Source of the DNA: Eucalyptus grandis
Taxonomy: Eukaryota > Streptophyta > Magnoliopsida > Myrtales > Myrtaceae
Assembly: GCF_016545825.1 (NCBI RefSeq)
Contig: NC_052619.1
Coordinates: forward strand, 49,183,090 to 49,247,089
DNA length: 64,000 bases
Reading direction: 5' to 3'
In this document: positions 33,541 through 45,303 of the stretch, piece after piece
Position numbering within the stretch: position 1 is the stretch's first letter
How the letters are laid out: the number at the start of each line of letters is the position of its first letter
Position numbers and translations under genes: made by a program
Notes under the pieces: generated by a model
The model's database searches: none
The model's input: the letters and a program-made list of their open reading frames with translations, nothing else
Told to the model about the DNA's origin: nothing

Positions 33541-33957
33541 ATAGAGGTGATCGGTTTCGATCAATATGGTTCCACTTAGGAATCGATGACCAAATTAGGA
33601 GAATCGATTCCCAAGTTTTGGGGCTAGGAACCAAATGAGACTGATGTAGGACTAAGAACTAGATCGGACCGACTTGGTCCCATGAAATCAATTACTTAGC
33701 AAAACAAAAAAAATTAAAAAAATGAAGAAAAATACAAGAATTATTACTCTTTTTAAGTTTTATTGCTATTTAAAAATATATTATTTTTTTAAAAAGTTGG
33801 TCCAATCGGTCTGGTTTGGTTCGATGCCTCTTCGGAATCGGGAACTGGACCAATAATCACTGGTTCCATTTTTATGAAATCGAGAACCAAACCGATCCCT
33901 CTAAGAATCGGACCAAACCGACCAATCCGAGTGATTCCTGATTTTGACGGTCTGGCA
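33541..33957. mobile_element. Copy-A-specific insertion, probable DNA-transposon remnant
   Basis: About 415 bases rich in GATCGGTTT, AATCGAT and GACCAAACCGA-like strings lie between the tandem repeats and ATTAGGATAGATATTTC; copy B has only about 40 unrelated bases here. The start TAGAGGTGATCGG is reminiscent of hAT termini, but no matching end or target-site duplication is clear. Confidence 0.4.
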
Positions 33958-36256
33958 TGCTATATTAGGATAGATATTTCTAAAACCAATCAATTTATGA
34001 AAAATAATTTTTTTATGAATTAAAAACAATGTGATTAAATCGATGGAAAATGACTTCCTCTTTTGTCAAGATGAAAATCATTTTTTTTTTTTCCTAAAAA
34101 CTTAAATTTTCATAAATAATTATTTTCAGAAAATATTTACTAAAACAAACGGAGCACTAACGTGGAGACAAAAATACTCCGTCCAACAAGTCAATGCTCG
34201 GGATTATCTTCACTTTTATTTAATTTATTTTCCGGTAGACTTCTTTAACTCCACAAAAACTCCCAATTCCTTCCTCGCTCCAAACCCTTGAATTTCCCCC
34301 ATCGTCACTGCTTCACTCACACGCCTCCATAGCCCTAACCCCAAGCCATCGGTCATTCTCCGCGCCCCAACCTTCTCAAGTGCTAAACGGGGTATACTGG
34401 GGTTTTCTATCTAATCGAATTGCCACCAATCAATATAATTAAAAATAAAAAATAAAAAATAAGAAGGGAAAAAGGCTAGGCTGATTGGAAACGTAGATGT
34501 AAGTGTTGTGAAAGCGTTGGTCATTTGCAACTCATGGTCTGGCGTTTCGATTATGTGTAATAAGAAGTTATTTTCCACATGATACTCTTTTGGCACCTTA
34601 ATTTTCAATTAAGTCCTTCGAATGAAAATATCATTAATTTCCTAAATTTATTGAAAAGATTTTGATTTTTTTATCGTAGATGTAATCAGGGAAATTCCTT
34701 TATTATATATGCCCTAGTATGACTTCGTATGCCTTATGTGTTTGCTTTATCAAAAATATGGACGAATCTTAATCTGTAAGGTGTATATGTATGTGCAATT
34801 GGGTAATGACGTGTAATTAAATGATACATGCTTAGTTTTGAAATTGACGGAGAATGTTATTGTTTGACCTACTTTTTTTTTTTGAACAGATATTGTTTGA
34901 CCTACTTGGATTGCGGTATATTCGTCCTTTTGGCCATATATGATGATGATTCTGAAAGCTGAAAATATCTTTGAGAAATTAATTATAGTTATTTTCAAAG
35001 TTTTTTTGGGAAAATCATGGAATGCGTGGGGTCTCGAATCATGATCCGAGGGACCTTAGCTCCATCGCTTTTAGGGTAGGGCCACCCCTAAGACTGCCAC
35101 GTGGTAGTCTCATTTGGCCGTTTCTTAATGCTGCCACTGCCCTTTTTCTTTCTAAAAAAATATATTTAGTATTAATTTTTTTTTCCCATATTTGATAGAA
35201 TTTTGACTGGATATAACTTTTCTGGTGTGATGTCGATTGACAAAATTTTTACTCCCACAAAAATTCTGAAAATGTCATTTGATCCTTGAAAATATGTCAA
35301 GATCACAAATATCCATGAATTTGGCTGAACGAACATGGTGATGAGAAATCATGATACTTTCTCCATTAGAAATCTGATCATTGTGATTTTTGCAGCATTG
35401 GGAATTTTATAACTTGTACCATCTAGTAGATTTAATTGATTGTGGCAAATCAAAAAAATACTTGACACTTCAAGATATGATTGTGAGTAAAAGAGGTAAT
35501 ACATTTTGCAGTGTCGCAAATTTTTTATTTAGATAAATTCGGTATTGTTGTAGAACTATTACCCCATTGTTCATTTTGGTCTTTGGTCGAACTTTTGATG
35601 AAGTAATAATTTCGGTCAGTCTTGGTCAAAGTTTAGGTCAAAATTTCGGTATTTATGATGATAATTAATCTGAACCTGTTGATATTTGATAAAGAAGGAC
35701 AACATAAACGAAGTGCATCGCGCGGGAACTAAGGAGCCAAAAACAGGATGGTTATCCATCTTTCAGTCGCTTTTGCCTCTTCAGAAATGTGAATATCCCC
35801 TGGAAATGTGCAAGATAATTGTTAAGAATGATTCCACACAGACGGCCAGCGCACGAAAGAACCCACCCCGGAAAAAGTGAGCAAACAAGCACCATCCACT
35901 TTTCACTTTGTCCCACGGAAAGTTTGACTTTTTTCGTGACCCAAAATCGTGGATGTTTCGGATTCCAGACGTGACGATGAAATTGCTCATAGACCAGCAG
36001 ACATCATGTACATTTCATATGTCCAGGTGAGACGATTGAGGTTAGTGACCCAGCCAGATGCTGCTGTCTCTAGATCAGCCAAAAGACGTTCAAAAAGAGG
36101 ATCTGGAATTCACAATTGATTGTATTGGAAAAGGGGAGAATTCACCCAAGCTCGCGATGCTTGCGGGATTAGCTTTCTATTTGTTGCAGATATGAAAACC
36201 ATGAAGTCCATTTAACTCTTCATATTAGCCCCGAACATATCATCTCAGCAACCTAA
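33958..36256. other. Right part of copy A, no gene recognised
   Basis: AT-rich sequence aligned with 60540-63130. The frame at 35686-35880 is kept open in both copies but stops at different places and has no motif. A 17-bp retroposon tail (34874-34890) sits inside. Confidence 0.5.
34858..34906 (-). mobile_element. Ultra-short retroposon tail with a perfect 16-bp TSD
   Basis: TATTGTTTGACCTACT occurs at 34858-34873 and 34891-34906, separated by TTTTTTTTTTGAACAGA. Copy B has the 16-mer once (61551-61566). The 17-bp insert looks like the last bases of a SINE on the minus strand: the copy-B SINE at 61949 starts with a T-run and GGGACAGA. Confidence 0.8.
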
Positions 36257-36781
36257 TACAGCACGTAATAACACAGCGACCAATATATCCATTCAACATA
36301 TGGGACATCCGATCAAAATGAAACAAGCACATTCGAGATCGATTCGTGACTTTGTAGTCCAAACAAAAGCAAATAAAATAAAAAAGACGAAACTACTAAA
36401 AAGATTTTTTTTTTGACAAGCTACTAAAAAGATTACTAGTAACAAACAATCGACTATGAATTTTGCCGAGACAAGAGTGTCTGTTTCAACTTCGGAAATG
36501 ACAAGAGAGCACAAATATCACTCTCTTATAAATTATATGCCAGATGTTTCTCATTCTTTGCTATAAGAATTGGAATTTTTATGCGGATGAATAAGGGAGT
36601 TCTGCTAATGTACCCTCCCCCTTACCAAATATGAACAAGAAATTTTCAACTCTAAATAAGTTCTGAGTCGTATCAAGACTTACGATAATATCTGTAACCA
36701 TAGGTTTCCTGTACAAGACATGAGGCTGAAAGGCCCAAAAAAAAAAAAAAAACATTGTCCGAAACAATGTCAAGATGAGGA
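36257..36781. other. Junction spacer between copies A and B
   Basis: About 525 bases that match neither end of the other copy. They lie between the end of duplicated block 2 and the 3' end of the RH58-like pseudogene, so the breakpoint of the duplication lies here. A short tail-like insertion (36393-36434) is the only feature found. Confidence 0.6.
36393..36434 (-). mobile_element. Second ultra-short tail-like insertion (14-bp TSD)
   Basis: CTACTAAAAAGATT occurs at 36393-36406 and again at 36421-36434, separated by TTTTTTTTGACAAG. It has the same structure as the insertion at 34858: target repeat, T-run, a few bases, target repeat. There is no empty site to compare because this spacer is unique. 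Confidence 0.6.
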
Positions 36782-39700
36782 TCAAAGTGACAAGATGAGC
36801 TCTTCACAGGCAAACATCAGCTCATTCTCGTACCTCTTCAGCACAAACCTCTCTTCAGATGCTATAATGCTGGTGACAACACATTTCTTGTCTGAAAATG
36901 GCTTCCTACCTGTCCTTCCAGCTCGATGAAGGTAATCTACAGCACTCCTCGGTAGATCAAAGTTGTAAATATGAGTTGTTTCCAGCAGGTCAATACCTCC
37001 GGCTGTGATATCAGTTGCTACAATAAGACAGCCTTCTTTTTGTCTTACTTCCTGTCGTCCAAATACGGAGGAATTAAATATGAAGTTGGACTATACATAT
37101 TTTCACCAATGGACTGCTTAGGATGTGCTTAGTATACCCATGTTTAGCATGACGAGGAGTATATGCCTATTTTAACTTGAGAAGGTCTACTTTAGGCATT
37201 AATAAAGGTTATGAAGAAAGAAAGAAACGGTTTTCCTAAAGAAAACACAGTTGTAGCCAGATAATTTTCTTAAGGGTATATAATCTCTTTGATCCTGATT
37301 AGTGCTACCAAACAATAATGGTCTGTTAAGGTTTTGCAGCATCTTTCCTCCTGTCTAAAAAAAATCCAGCATCTCAGGTCCGCAGAGAATAAGGGTAAAA
37401 TCCATCTCATTCCAAATTTATTATAGGACAAACACAGTTGAAGGGCATATCTTTAATATGCCAAATTTCTACCCTGAGCATTCTCAAAGTGAGGGAAGAA
37501 ACATCATGATGGAAAAAGTGAAAAGCACTTACTGAGAGCGAAGCTGCTCATGCATTGAAATTCATGTCTTCTTCTAGAAGGAGAATACTAGAGCAGCTTC
37601 CATAAGAATTCTTCAAGAATTCAAGTAGAAGAGTTGTTGGTGTTACATTTACAGCCTTTTTTGACTTCTCAGACTAAACGCACAAAAGATAGAATTGGTT
37701 AGTGGACCTGCGGACAGTTGTTTACAAAGTGTATTAACGTGATATGTGTGTGCTCGTGAATGCTACAAGCTTCTGTAGAATATATAAATAAAAGCTGCAT
37801 TCACTTTAATACATTCCAAAACCCTCTCCGTGCAGGAAAACTTTCGGACATTGTAAAAAATTCTTCATATTTGGAAACCAATTTTCATTCAGCAACCAAG
37901 AGAAACGTCATCAGAGCATAAACTTCTTTCACTCGTGTAAAGAACTGCATATATGTTTTATTTGATGCCTCTGCATATGAACAGATGACCTTACTGATAA
38001 ATGCATGAAACTCTCTTCAGTCCATTTATTATATAAAACTGATAGCCCATTAGACATTTTTAGCTAAGACCACTAATCACTGCCACATGAATTGGGGACG
38101 GAGCCTGCCATATCATACATCAGTTGATATGTTTCGACACCATTTTTCATTATCCAGATAAAAATCTACTTCTTCCTCTCATGCTTATAACAAGTACAGC
38201 ACCAAAAAATGTGAATAAACTACGGAAAAGAGATGCAGGATGAACATCAGGCAGTACACCTGCTCGCAAACAAATATAATGCCAGATTCAGGGCTGTCCC
38301 ACTATAATAAATGTAGCAAGGTCTGATGTCTCCAACTCCTATGACATGTCTGAAACAGATAGAAGCATTAAGCAAGTCAAAAGCCAAGGATCGTCAATTG
38401 AGTACATGGACTATGAAGATGAACATTAAATGAGCATATGCATAACTTCTATGAAAGAGTCTGCACATCAAGTCTCGTGTTCAATGTCCTCACCACAAAC
38501 CTATGATCTAGACATGATGGCATAGGCTGTATTGGATTGACATGAACGTGAACCGCATCACCCTGTAACAGGCAAAGTCATATTAAGATAAAATCAGTGA
38601 GTGCATGAGTAAACCCCAACAGAACATTCACAATAATTATAGCTTCATGAAACCAACCTTAGTCCACTTCTGTTGTATACAATCATGTAAAAATCGCTTA
38701 TGCTGAGGTATGGATGCACTAGCAAAAACAGTTTGACGGTTGTTGCATGATGAGTACGATGTCAACAGCTTCCAGAGAGAGCTGACTTGCTTAGAAGAGT
38801 TGAACGTGAAGTCTACCTAGGCAGCATCAAAGTAAGAATGTCAGTTCTTCATCCTACAATATCCAGGAAGAATCATGTCTGTATAAAACAAGATACCAAG
38901 GCCCCAGTGGAATAATCGCACATTTTTAATCATACTAACATGGTGATTACAAAGTACCCAATGAAATATACTCACAAAAAAATAGACCAATCAAGGCACT
39001 ACATGCTAACTGAATATCCTTTCTCAAAAAGGACCCTGCACCAGTCACTCTAATCCCTATAGGCATATAAGAGGCAATAAACGCCCACCTTAAAAATACT
39101 CTTAATTCTGAAACCATTAAAAAAAATTGGCCCCACTAGTGAATGCCTTGGGATTTTTCTGGAGAAGTGATCTAGCATCTTAACAAGAATATGGGGTTAA
39201 TGAATCAGCTTTAAGATGCCAAGCGGGTCTTGCTCCAAAAAGAAGAACTCAACTTATTCCTAATTATTTACCTCATCAATCACTAGAATCTGCACTGTGT
39301 TGAGTTCAAAAAACTTGCTTCTCCAGCATCTGGCACAAGCTCCTGATGGTTGCCACTACTATTGCTGGGGGTTCTGCCTAATAATGTTACAAGGAAAAGC
39401 CAAGGAGGTCATATTGAAGGTTGACACATGAAATCCATCAACAGCATGCTTTAATTTTAGAGAAGCATCCCAAAGACATAGCTACATTAGGCAATTGATA
39501 TTTGTTGGCACTTGAATGAACAAGTGTGGGGTTCGGGTGGGCATATAATTGCCAGCTTGTGTTATCATGCTTCTGGTCAGACAGGTCCTCTGTTCTCAGG
39601 TTTAAAAACATCAACGAGAAAATTTTAGGCTTTTCCTCTTCTTAGTACATCCATATATAAGATTCATGATCTCAAAAGCAGGAAATTCCACTAAAACTAA

Positions 39701-40764
39701 AAATCTAGTTACAGGGGTACTTGTAAGAGCGTGGACAGAATAACAAAATAGAGGAGCAAGACAACCACAAATATTCAGTCAAGAAAAGGTAGACAACTAA
39801 ACAGACTCATGAGCATCAACAAAGAGACAAACTTATTTTGCCCAAAAATGGAAGAATTAATAGAAGCTGTATTTAACTGAGTAAACTAATGCGTGGAAGA
39901 ACAGTTTTGCATGAGTTGCAGGAAAAACAATTTTGCATCATTATACGTACACAAGCAAATGGATACCGGCATATGATATATAGTCAACAAAAGGAAAAAA
40001 GCACATAACACAAAAGCCTTCTATTTTACAGAGCGATTACAAAAATGTCATTGAAGTATATAGGAAGATAGCTCTGCTAATGGTGTTTAGGTCACCCAGG
40101 AGAGGGAAGAAAAGTAGTACCAGCTAAGTATTTCGATATTGATTCTCCATAACTTCTCCTACATAAGGAGAATACCAGTCATTTCCTCAGATCAATAAGT
40201 AAACTAATTATACGAGGGGTTTTGAGAATTAATGTTTCTATATATATGTTGTAATGACAATTATTTGTAGTTTATCAGCACTAGCTTAACTGCAATTTTA
40301 TGCTCAGAAAGCACGCCACACACATGTGAACACAGAGAGAGAGAGAGAGAAAGAACCTTTAACCAACTCCTGTGTCTTTTCAATGTACATCCATCTAGAA
40401 GAGCCATAACAGTACATGATTTATGTTGCTCCATTTCAAGATTCATTGGCTTTGCAGCCAACAGCCGAGAAACTTTGGCTACCTTGTCATAAATGGATAA
40501 CAATAAGAAGAAGACGTGACATTATACTCTTAATGTAGCACGACACCATTTTGTGCAAACGTAACAACCACTTTCTGAGTTACAATAGTGAAAGAGAAGC
40601 AGAAGACAACAGGGAAAATATCAAATGAAATATCATAATCAGAAACTAACCTGAATTCCAAGTTCTCGGATGGGGACAACTGTTAACGCTTGTACAGAAG
40701 ACCGTTGGGTGTTCATAACTGAAAATATCCTCAGAAGGTACGTCAGCGTCTTCCCAGAACCTGT
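36782..40764 (-). pseudogene. RH58: RH58-like DEAD-box helicase pseudogene (lacks exons 1-2, several stops)
   Basis: Exons counted as in the gene at 1-2536: 40764-40651, 40482-40357, 39377-39272, 38816-38658, 38562-38494, 38349-38260, 37673-37533 and 37051-36782. They carry TGSGKT, ...ILVIDE (start of the DEAD box), QTVFASASIPQHKR (SAT-equivalent), ESGIIFVCEQ, HIYNFDLPRSAVDYLHRAGR and a normal C-terminus ending LILSL. Breaks: an extra T in a T-run at about 39312 shifts frame before VIDE; TAG replaces a Gln codon near 38300; TGA replaces an Arg-type codon near 37550. Other changes include PTREL to PIREL and AARG to TAGG in the helicase-C motif. No exon 1-2 sequence lies to the right. Confidence 0.85.
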
Positions 40765-40889
40765 CTAGAGGACCAAGAGCATGAGTGCACCGGCCATGTC
40801 AATGCAGGATCCTTTTACGTTTTCTTCCCTAGTTGAGTTTATATGCAGAGTCAAAAAGTAATTCCAATTGAGTTGGAAGTCTGAACATT
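39455..40889. repeat. Duplicated block 1, copy B
   Basis: Counterpart of 1-1450 with small indels. The alignment breaks beyond GTCTGAACATTA at about 40888. The sequence to the left (36782-39454) should match DNA left of the window in copy A. Confidence 0.9.
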
Positions 40890-42090
40890 AGCAGGATACA
40901 TCAACTACACGTGTTGAATGAACTAGGCTTCAATAATATGTTTTTGCAAAATTTATGGTAATTTGATATGAAGAGAGACTTCTCACTAATTTTTCTTTTA
41001 CTTCAGCTAGTTACAAGCTGATTCACACGGAAATTAGTTTGATTCCGAGTAAAGAATTTGAGAACCGTCCTTCGATTCAGTTCCCAATTCTTGGAAGAAT
41101 TGGTTTTGAATTGACTTTAACAGCTGATTCTCTAGTTAAACCGATTCAAAACAAATTCTAAAAGTCTCTTAATTGAGAACTTTTACATTATCTAGAGTTA
41201 ATGAGGTTAAGCATTCTAGCACATAGATGTCAGCACAGTATTTTAAAAAATGAAATAAAATAAAATAAAAAAGGCTGATGCCAGGAATGTAGTTCAGTTC
41301 TCAAGTCCAATAACTAGAAACCGGTTTTAATAGAGATAGGTTCAAAGTTCATGATTTTAAACTCAACTACCCCAGCAACGATCACCCTTTTCCACATCTG
41401 TACACATTTTCTCCCCCAAGTAATTCAGGAGGTCCATGTTAGTCATCTTTAGTTGATTTCAACCTCTTAGCTATAAATACCCCTCTCACTTTTTCTTTTT
41501 TTTATTTATCGCAAGACAGATCTTTTTAAATTGAAGTGGCTTTCTTGAGAACCTGCTCAAGTTTCCTGCCGTTCATAGTGACTAATCAGGTTGTTAATGG
41601 GAAAAACATTCATATAATTCACCGTTCAACAGCCTACATCGGAATAAAGCAGCAGGAAACAGCTTCCAATTTCTCTTGCTTGAGGTCCAATTCCCCTAAG
41701 TGAAACTCCAAATACGGACCAAAGAAGGAGAACCAGTGAAGTTGGTTCTCACTTCTCAATGGAGTTGCACTTCCATGAAACCGTGCTATAGAATGTTAAG
41801 TAAAGTTCAATCCAAAAGTACACCTGAAAAAATATACAGTTCATCAAAAGGTAAAATTGAACGGCTCTAGCTCTTTCCCGGAATCAAGATGTAAGAAAAT
41901 CACGCCGACCAAGCTAACTCTACCGACATCTTCTATTTGCAGAGTCTGCTTAGGTTCTCTGCCTTCCCACTTGATGATAGCACGGTGGCCCAAGGGTTTG
42001 GATGGGGAGGGATCAAAGCTCCGGCGTCATATCCCACCACTGGGTTCCACCTAGGTCCGTTACAAAGGGTTGAGCATTGGGAAGGTGAAA
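40890..42090. other. Spacer between the two pseudogenes, no gene seen
   Basis: AT-rich with a stretch of AATTGGTT/AACCGATTC-type repetitive sequence (41040-41350), followed by probable 3' flanking sequence of the ECR1-like pseudogene. No supported coding region. Confidence 0.5.
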
Positions 42091-45055
42091 CTAGGCTCCA
42101 CCGGCCATGTCCATGTCCACAACCCCATCAACTCCCTTAAATGCAACACGCAATTTCATCAAACTCGACACTTTCTTATCATCCTTGTGCGACATGCCGG
42201 TCACATGGATAACGTCTCTTGGAACTTTACCCATTAAATCAAATAATGGCAGATCTAGGTTTTGACCGAGTCATCTCTTCCAGCACCGGAGGTGCCTGCA
42301 TGTATAGATTCTTCCCCCTATGCGTGACGCTTGCTTTTGATAGAAGCAGCCTTGGGTGCTCTTCGAGCATATTGATGAACTGATGACATACAAGATGAAA
42401 AAAGATGACGAGTAATCAGATAACTGCAAGAACTACCCAAGTGCTTAGAAACATGTGAAGAAGGTTACGGAGAGAGCTATACAGGATAAAAACCTCTAGC
42501 TAGCATTCCCGTTAATTTGTAGCAAGTAATAAACAGAGCTTAAGAACAAGAAAGCACCTTTTGTAGGGTCAATGAAATGTCCAACTCAATAAGAACACCA
42601 GGACCACAGACAAGGCAATCCTTATCCCTCACGAACTCAGTAACTTTAATGTGAAGTCCTTCCCACCGTTGTATCTGAAATTCAAAAATATTAAATAAAC
42701 TTGCAGCTCAAAGTTTGCCCACTTAAAAGAACAAAACTGGGATTACTCCGCATTTGCAAGCTAGCAACTAGACAAAGCGTGTAGAACTTGCAAGTTTTCG
42801 CTCATAGAGGATGGATACATACAGACAGCACATTAGTAAATTCATCTACTGAAGCACTGATCTTCAGATGTACTGATCAGTAACAAAAGCAGGATATGAC
42901 ACAGGCTGGGAGAGACAAAAGTAAAACTAAGAGATCTCCAAGAAATTAAAAAAAAAAAAAAAAAAAAATTGGCATATTCATACATGTCTAAGAAATAGCA
43001 AGTAAACAATTCGGCATCACAAGTTTATGACCGAGATGCGCTCCATTTAAACTCAAGTTTAAAGACTCCAGCACTGAGAACCTTTAATTGAGTTGCAACA
43101 CGTCACCTGATAATTTACGGAAAGCTTGGAACATAAGCTATGGAGGTCACACTAAGAGGCTTGAGAGCCAATGAGAAAAGAAACACAAAATATAACAGAA
43201 TCCAAATATTAGCACCCAAATGTTGCACCCACAGCCAAACGCTATGACAGAAGGCTGTTTCTAAAATTACTCGAAACCTACCCCAAGCCAGCAAGTTATT
43301 TTAAGAACCCAAGAAAGCTAGCAAGAGAACATTTTTCTAGACATATGTCCAAGAAGCGACGGACACAGATGTTAGAAAACACAAAGAGAGATTCAACATA
43401 AGATCTGGAACAGCTGACAAAAGATATTTAACCAAGAACACCTTATACTCAATCAAGAAAGCATGACTGTAAAGAACTAGCAGAGCAATGTAAAATGATT
43501 CCAGAGAGACCATAACCAGAGGGTATTTTGAAGAATCAATTTTGATGAAGATTAGAAAGATTGTTAGTGCAGCAACAACAAATAGATTATGCCGGCTGCC
43601 CGCTTCAACAGTCACCGTTTAGGCATGTCAAACTATAACATGCGTCTCATCTCCATAAACTAAAAGGCCATATTCAAAGATATGCCCAAGTGTCACACTA
43701 GATAGTAAGAGAAGAATACAGGAAGCAAATTGGTTAGCCCTACTTGGTATATTCTCAAAGAATGAAAACACAGTCAGGAATTTAAAACAGCCCAAGATGA
43801 AATACAAGAAATCCTTTCAGTCACTTCTAGTATATAATATTAAAGGAACCCTACAAAGTTCTGCAGGGTGAACTTTGCCTAATACTTGAAACAAGAACAA
43901 GATGCTATCCACATCCAAGATATGCAGGAAACAAAAAGAATTTCACAATGAAGCACATGAGAACTGTAAAAGGCAAGGTACAACGCACGTTAAGTAGTTG
44001 GATAAAGTTTTGCTGCATCCAGTTGCAATCTTCAAGGTTTCCAGAACACAAGCAGCTGATATGATTGCATTAGTTGAAGCTATAGCTTGTATGATATTTT
44101 TCACAACACCCTGGATAGAAACAATAAAAATGAGCTCATCTTGAAGTAGTAATCTTAGAATTAATCACATGATAAACAAAGCAAAATGAGTTTACTCGTA
44201 ATTGTAAAAGTTGACATAAAAAAAAGGACGACAAATCAAGTAGGGTTTACAGCATGACCTGCAGAATTTAATATTCTCTACCATTTGCCAAATAATCAAA
44301 GCGTAGAGAACAACTCCAGTATTAGGATGAAGCACAAAATCATGAATCTAACTCACAATACTTAGAAGTTTGTTTTCCCTACTTACAAGAAAAATGCTTC
44401 CTTAAGATTTTTAACATAATGACAACAGCAAAGCAGATTGTAAAGCTCAGTAGCATGCAAAAAAGGAAAATCTCTAGGCCGTTAACAACAATAAGAGAAC
44501 TAATGCACCTGAGTGAGGGAATAAGTCACTCCTGGAATTCCAAATAGCTCTGCTCTTTTGACAGCCTGCAGATCAAGTTTTAAAAAAATGAATAGTCCAA
44601 AAAGAAAATTAATGTCTGGAAAAATCACCAAACAATTTGATTGCAACTGTAGTAACCTCAGAATAAACCCACTGCATATGTTCTGGATCATCAGGATCAA
44701 ATGACTTTCCACTATGGACCTACAGGTGAAAATCCAACACAATGACAAAATAAGATACAGTACTTAAATATAACAGATCACATGATGAACGAATTGGACA
44801 GCTTACAAAGTTAGCTCATCATCTCATCCCATTTTATTAGATGTGCATATTCAATACAATGAGCAGCAGTTCTCGGGGTTTCTGCGAGAGTACAGAGAGG
44901 AAATTTCACTTGTGGAGGGAAAAGCCAGATGGTACACTCGAAGCATGGGGTGACCCCTGGTTTTATAACTCTTGCATGCCCCTTAAAACCTTCCGTCCCA
45001 CCATCCACCATGGGTTTCATCGTTTCTTCCCTTGGATTGTCATCAGAATCGTATT
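42091..45055 (-). pseudogene. ECR1: NEDD8-activating enzyme E1 catalytic subunit (ECR1/UBA3-like), 3' part, broken
   Basis: Exons visible: 45055-44823 ([38 protein letters not shown]), 44719-44657 (VHSGKSFDPDDPEHMQW), 44565-44509 (AELFGIPGVTYSLTQ), 44110-43989 ([20 protein letters not shown]), 42674-42558 and 42379-42091 (NMLEEHPRLLLSKASV, LYMQAPPVLEEMTRS). Intact ECR1 pairs with AXR1 to activate the ubiquitin-like RUB/NEDD8. Defects: one base missing in YNGGEGL (near 42660), one base extra after EEMTRS (near 42260), and AT instead of GT at the first donor (44822-44821). The N-terminal half with the ATP-binding fold is absent. It ends at a native-looking ...MDMAGGA stop. Confidence 0.82.
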
Positions 45056-45303
45056 CTGTAATGTCATTCGACAACAGTGAAGCTCAATCAGATGGTGAGC
45101 TAGGTTGGCAAAAGCTCCTACTTCCAGTACTCATCAGAAAGCATTAATTGCCTAAACTAGCTATTAGTCAGAATGCAGCCACTATTAGATGTTTAAAGAT
45201 CATTAAGGACCATGTGCAGTAAATTGAAATTAAAGCTGGAATTTTGAGCCAAAGAAGAAGCTTCAATTGACAAGAACAACCAATATGAATATACTTACAA
45301 CCA
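45056..45303. other. Short spacer before the truncated LINE
   Basis: About 250 bases without a recognised feature. It may hold intron sequence of the ECR1-like pseudogene. At 45304 the sequence switches abruptly to LINE sequence shared with copy A. Confidence 0.5.

Larger units (their letters stand above)
13228..36256. repeat. Duplicated block 2, copy A
   Basis: This block aligns colinearly with 45304-63130: LINE 3' part, a conserved non-genic stretch, TNL-A and its upstream region. Copy-specific insertions interrupt the alignment. It ends near AACATATCATCTC...CAACCTAATA at 36256 (63130 in copy B), after which the two differ completely. Confidence 0.93.
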
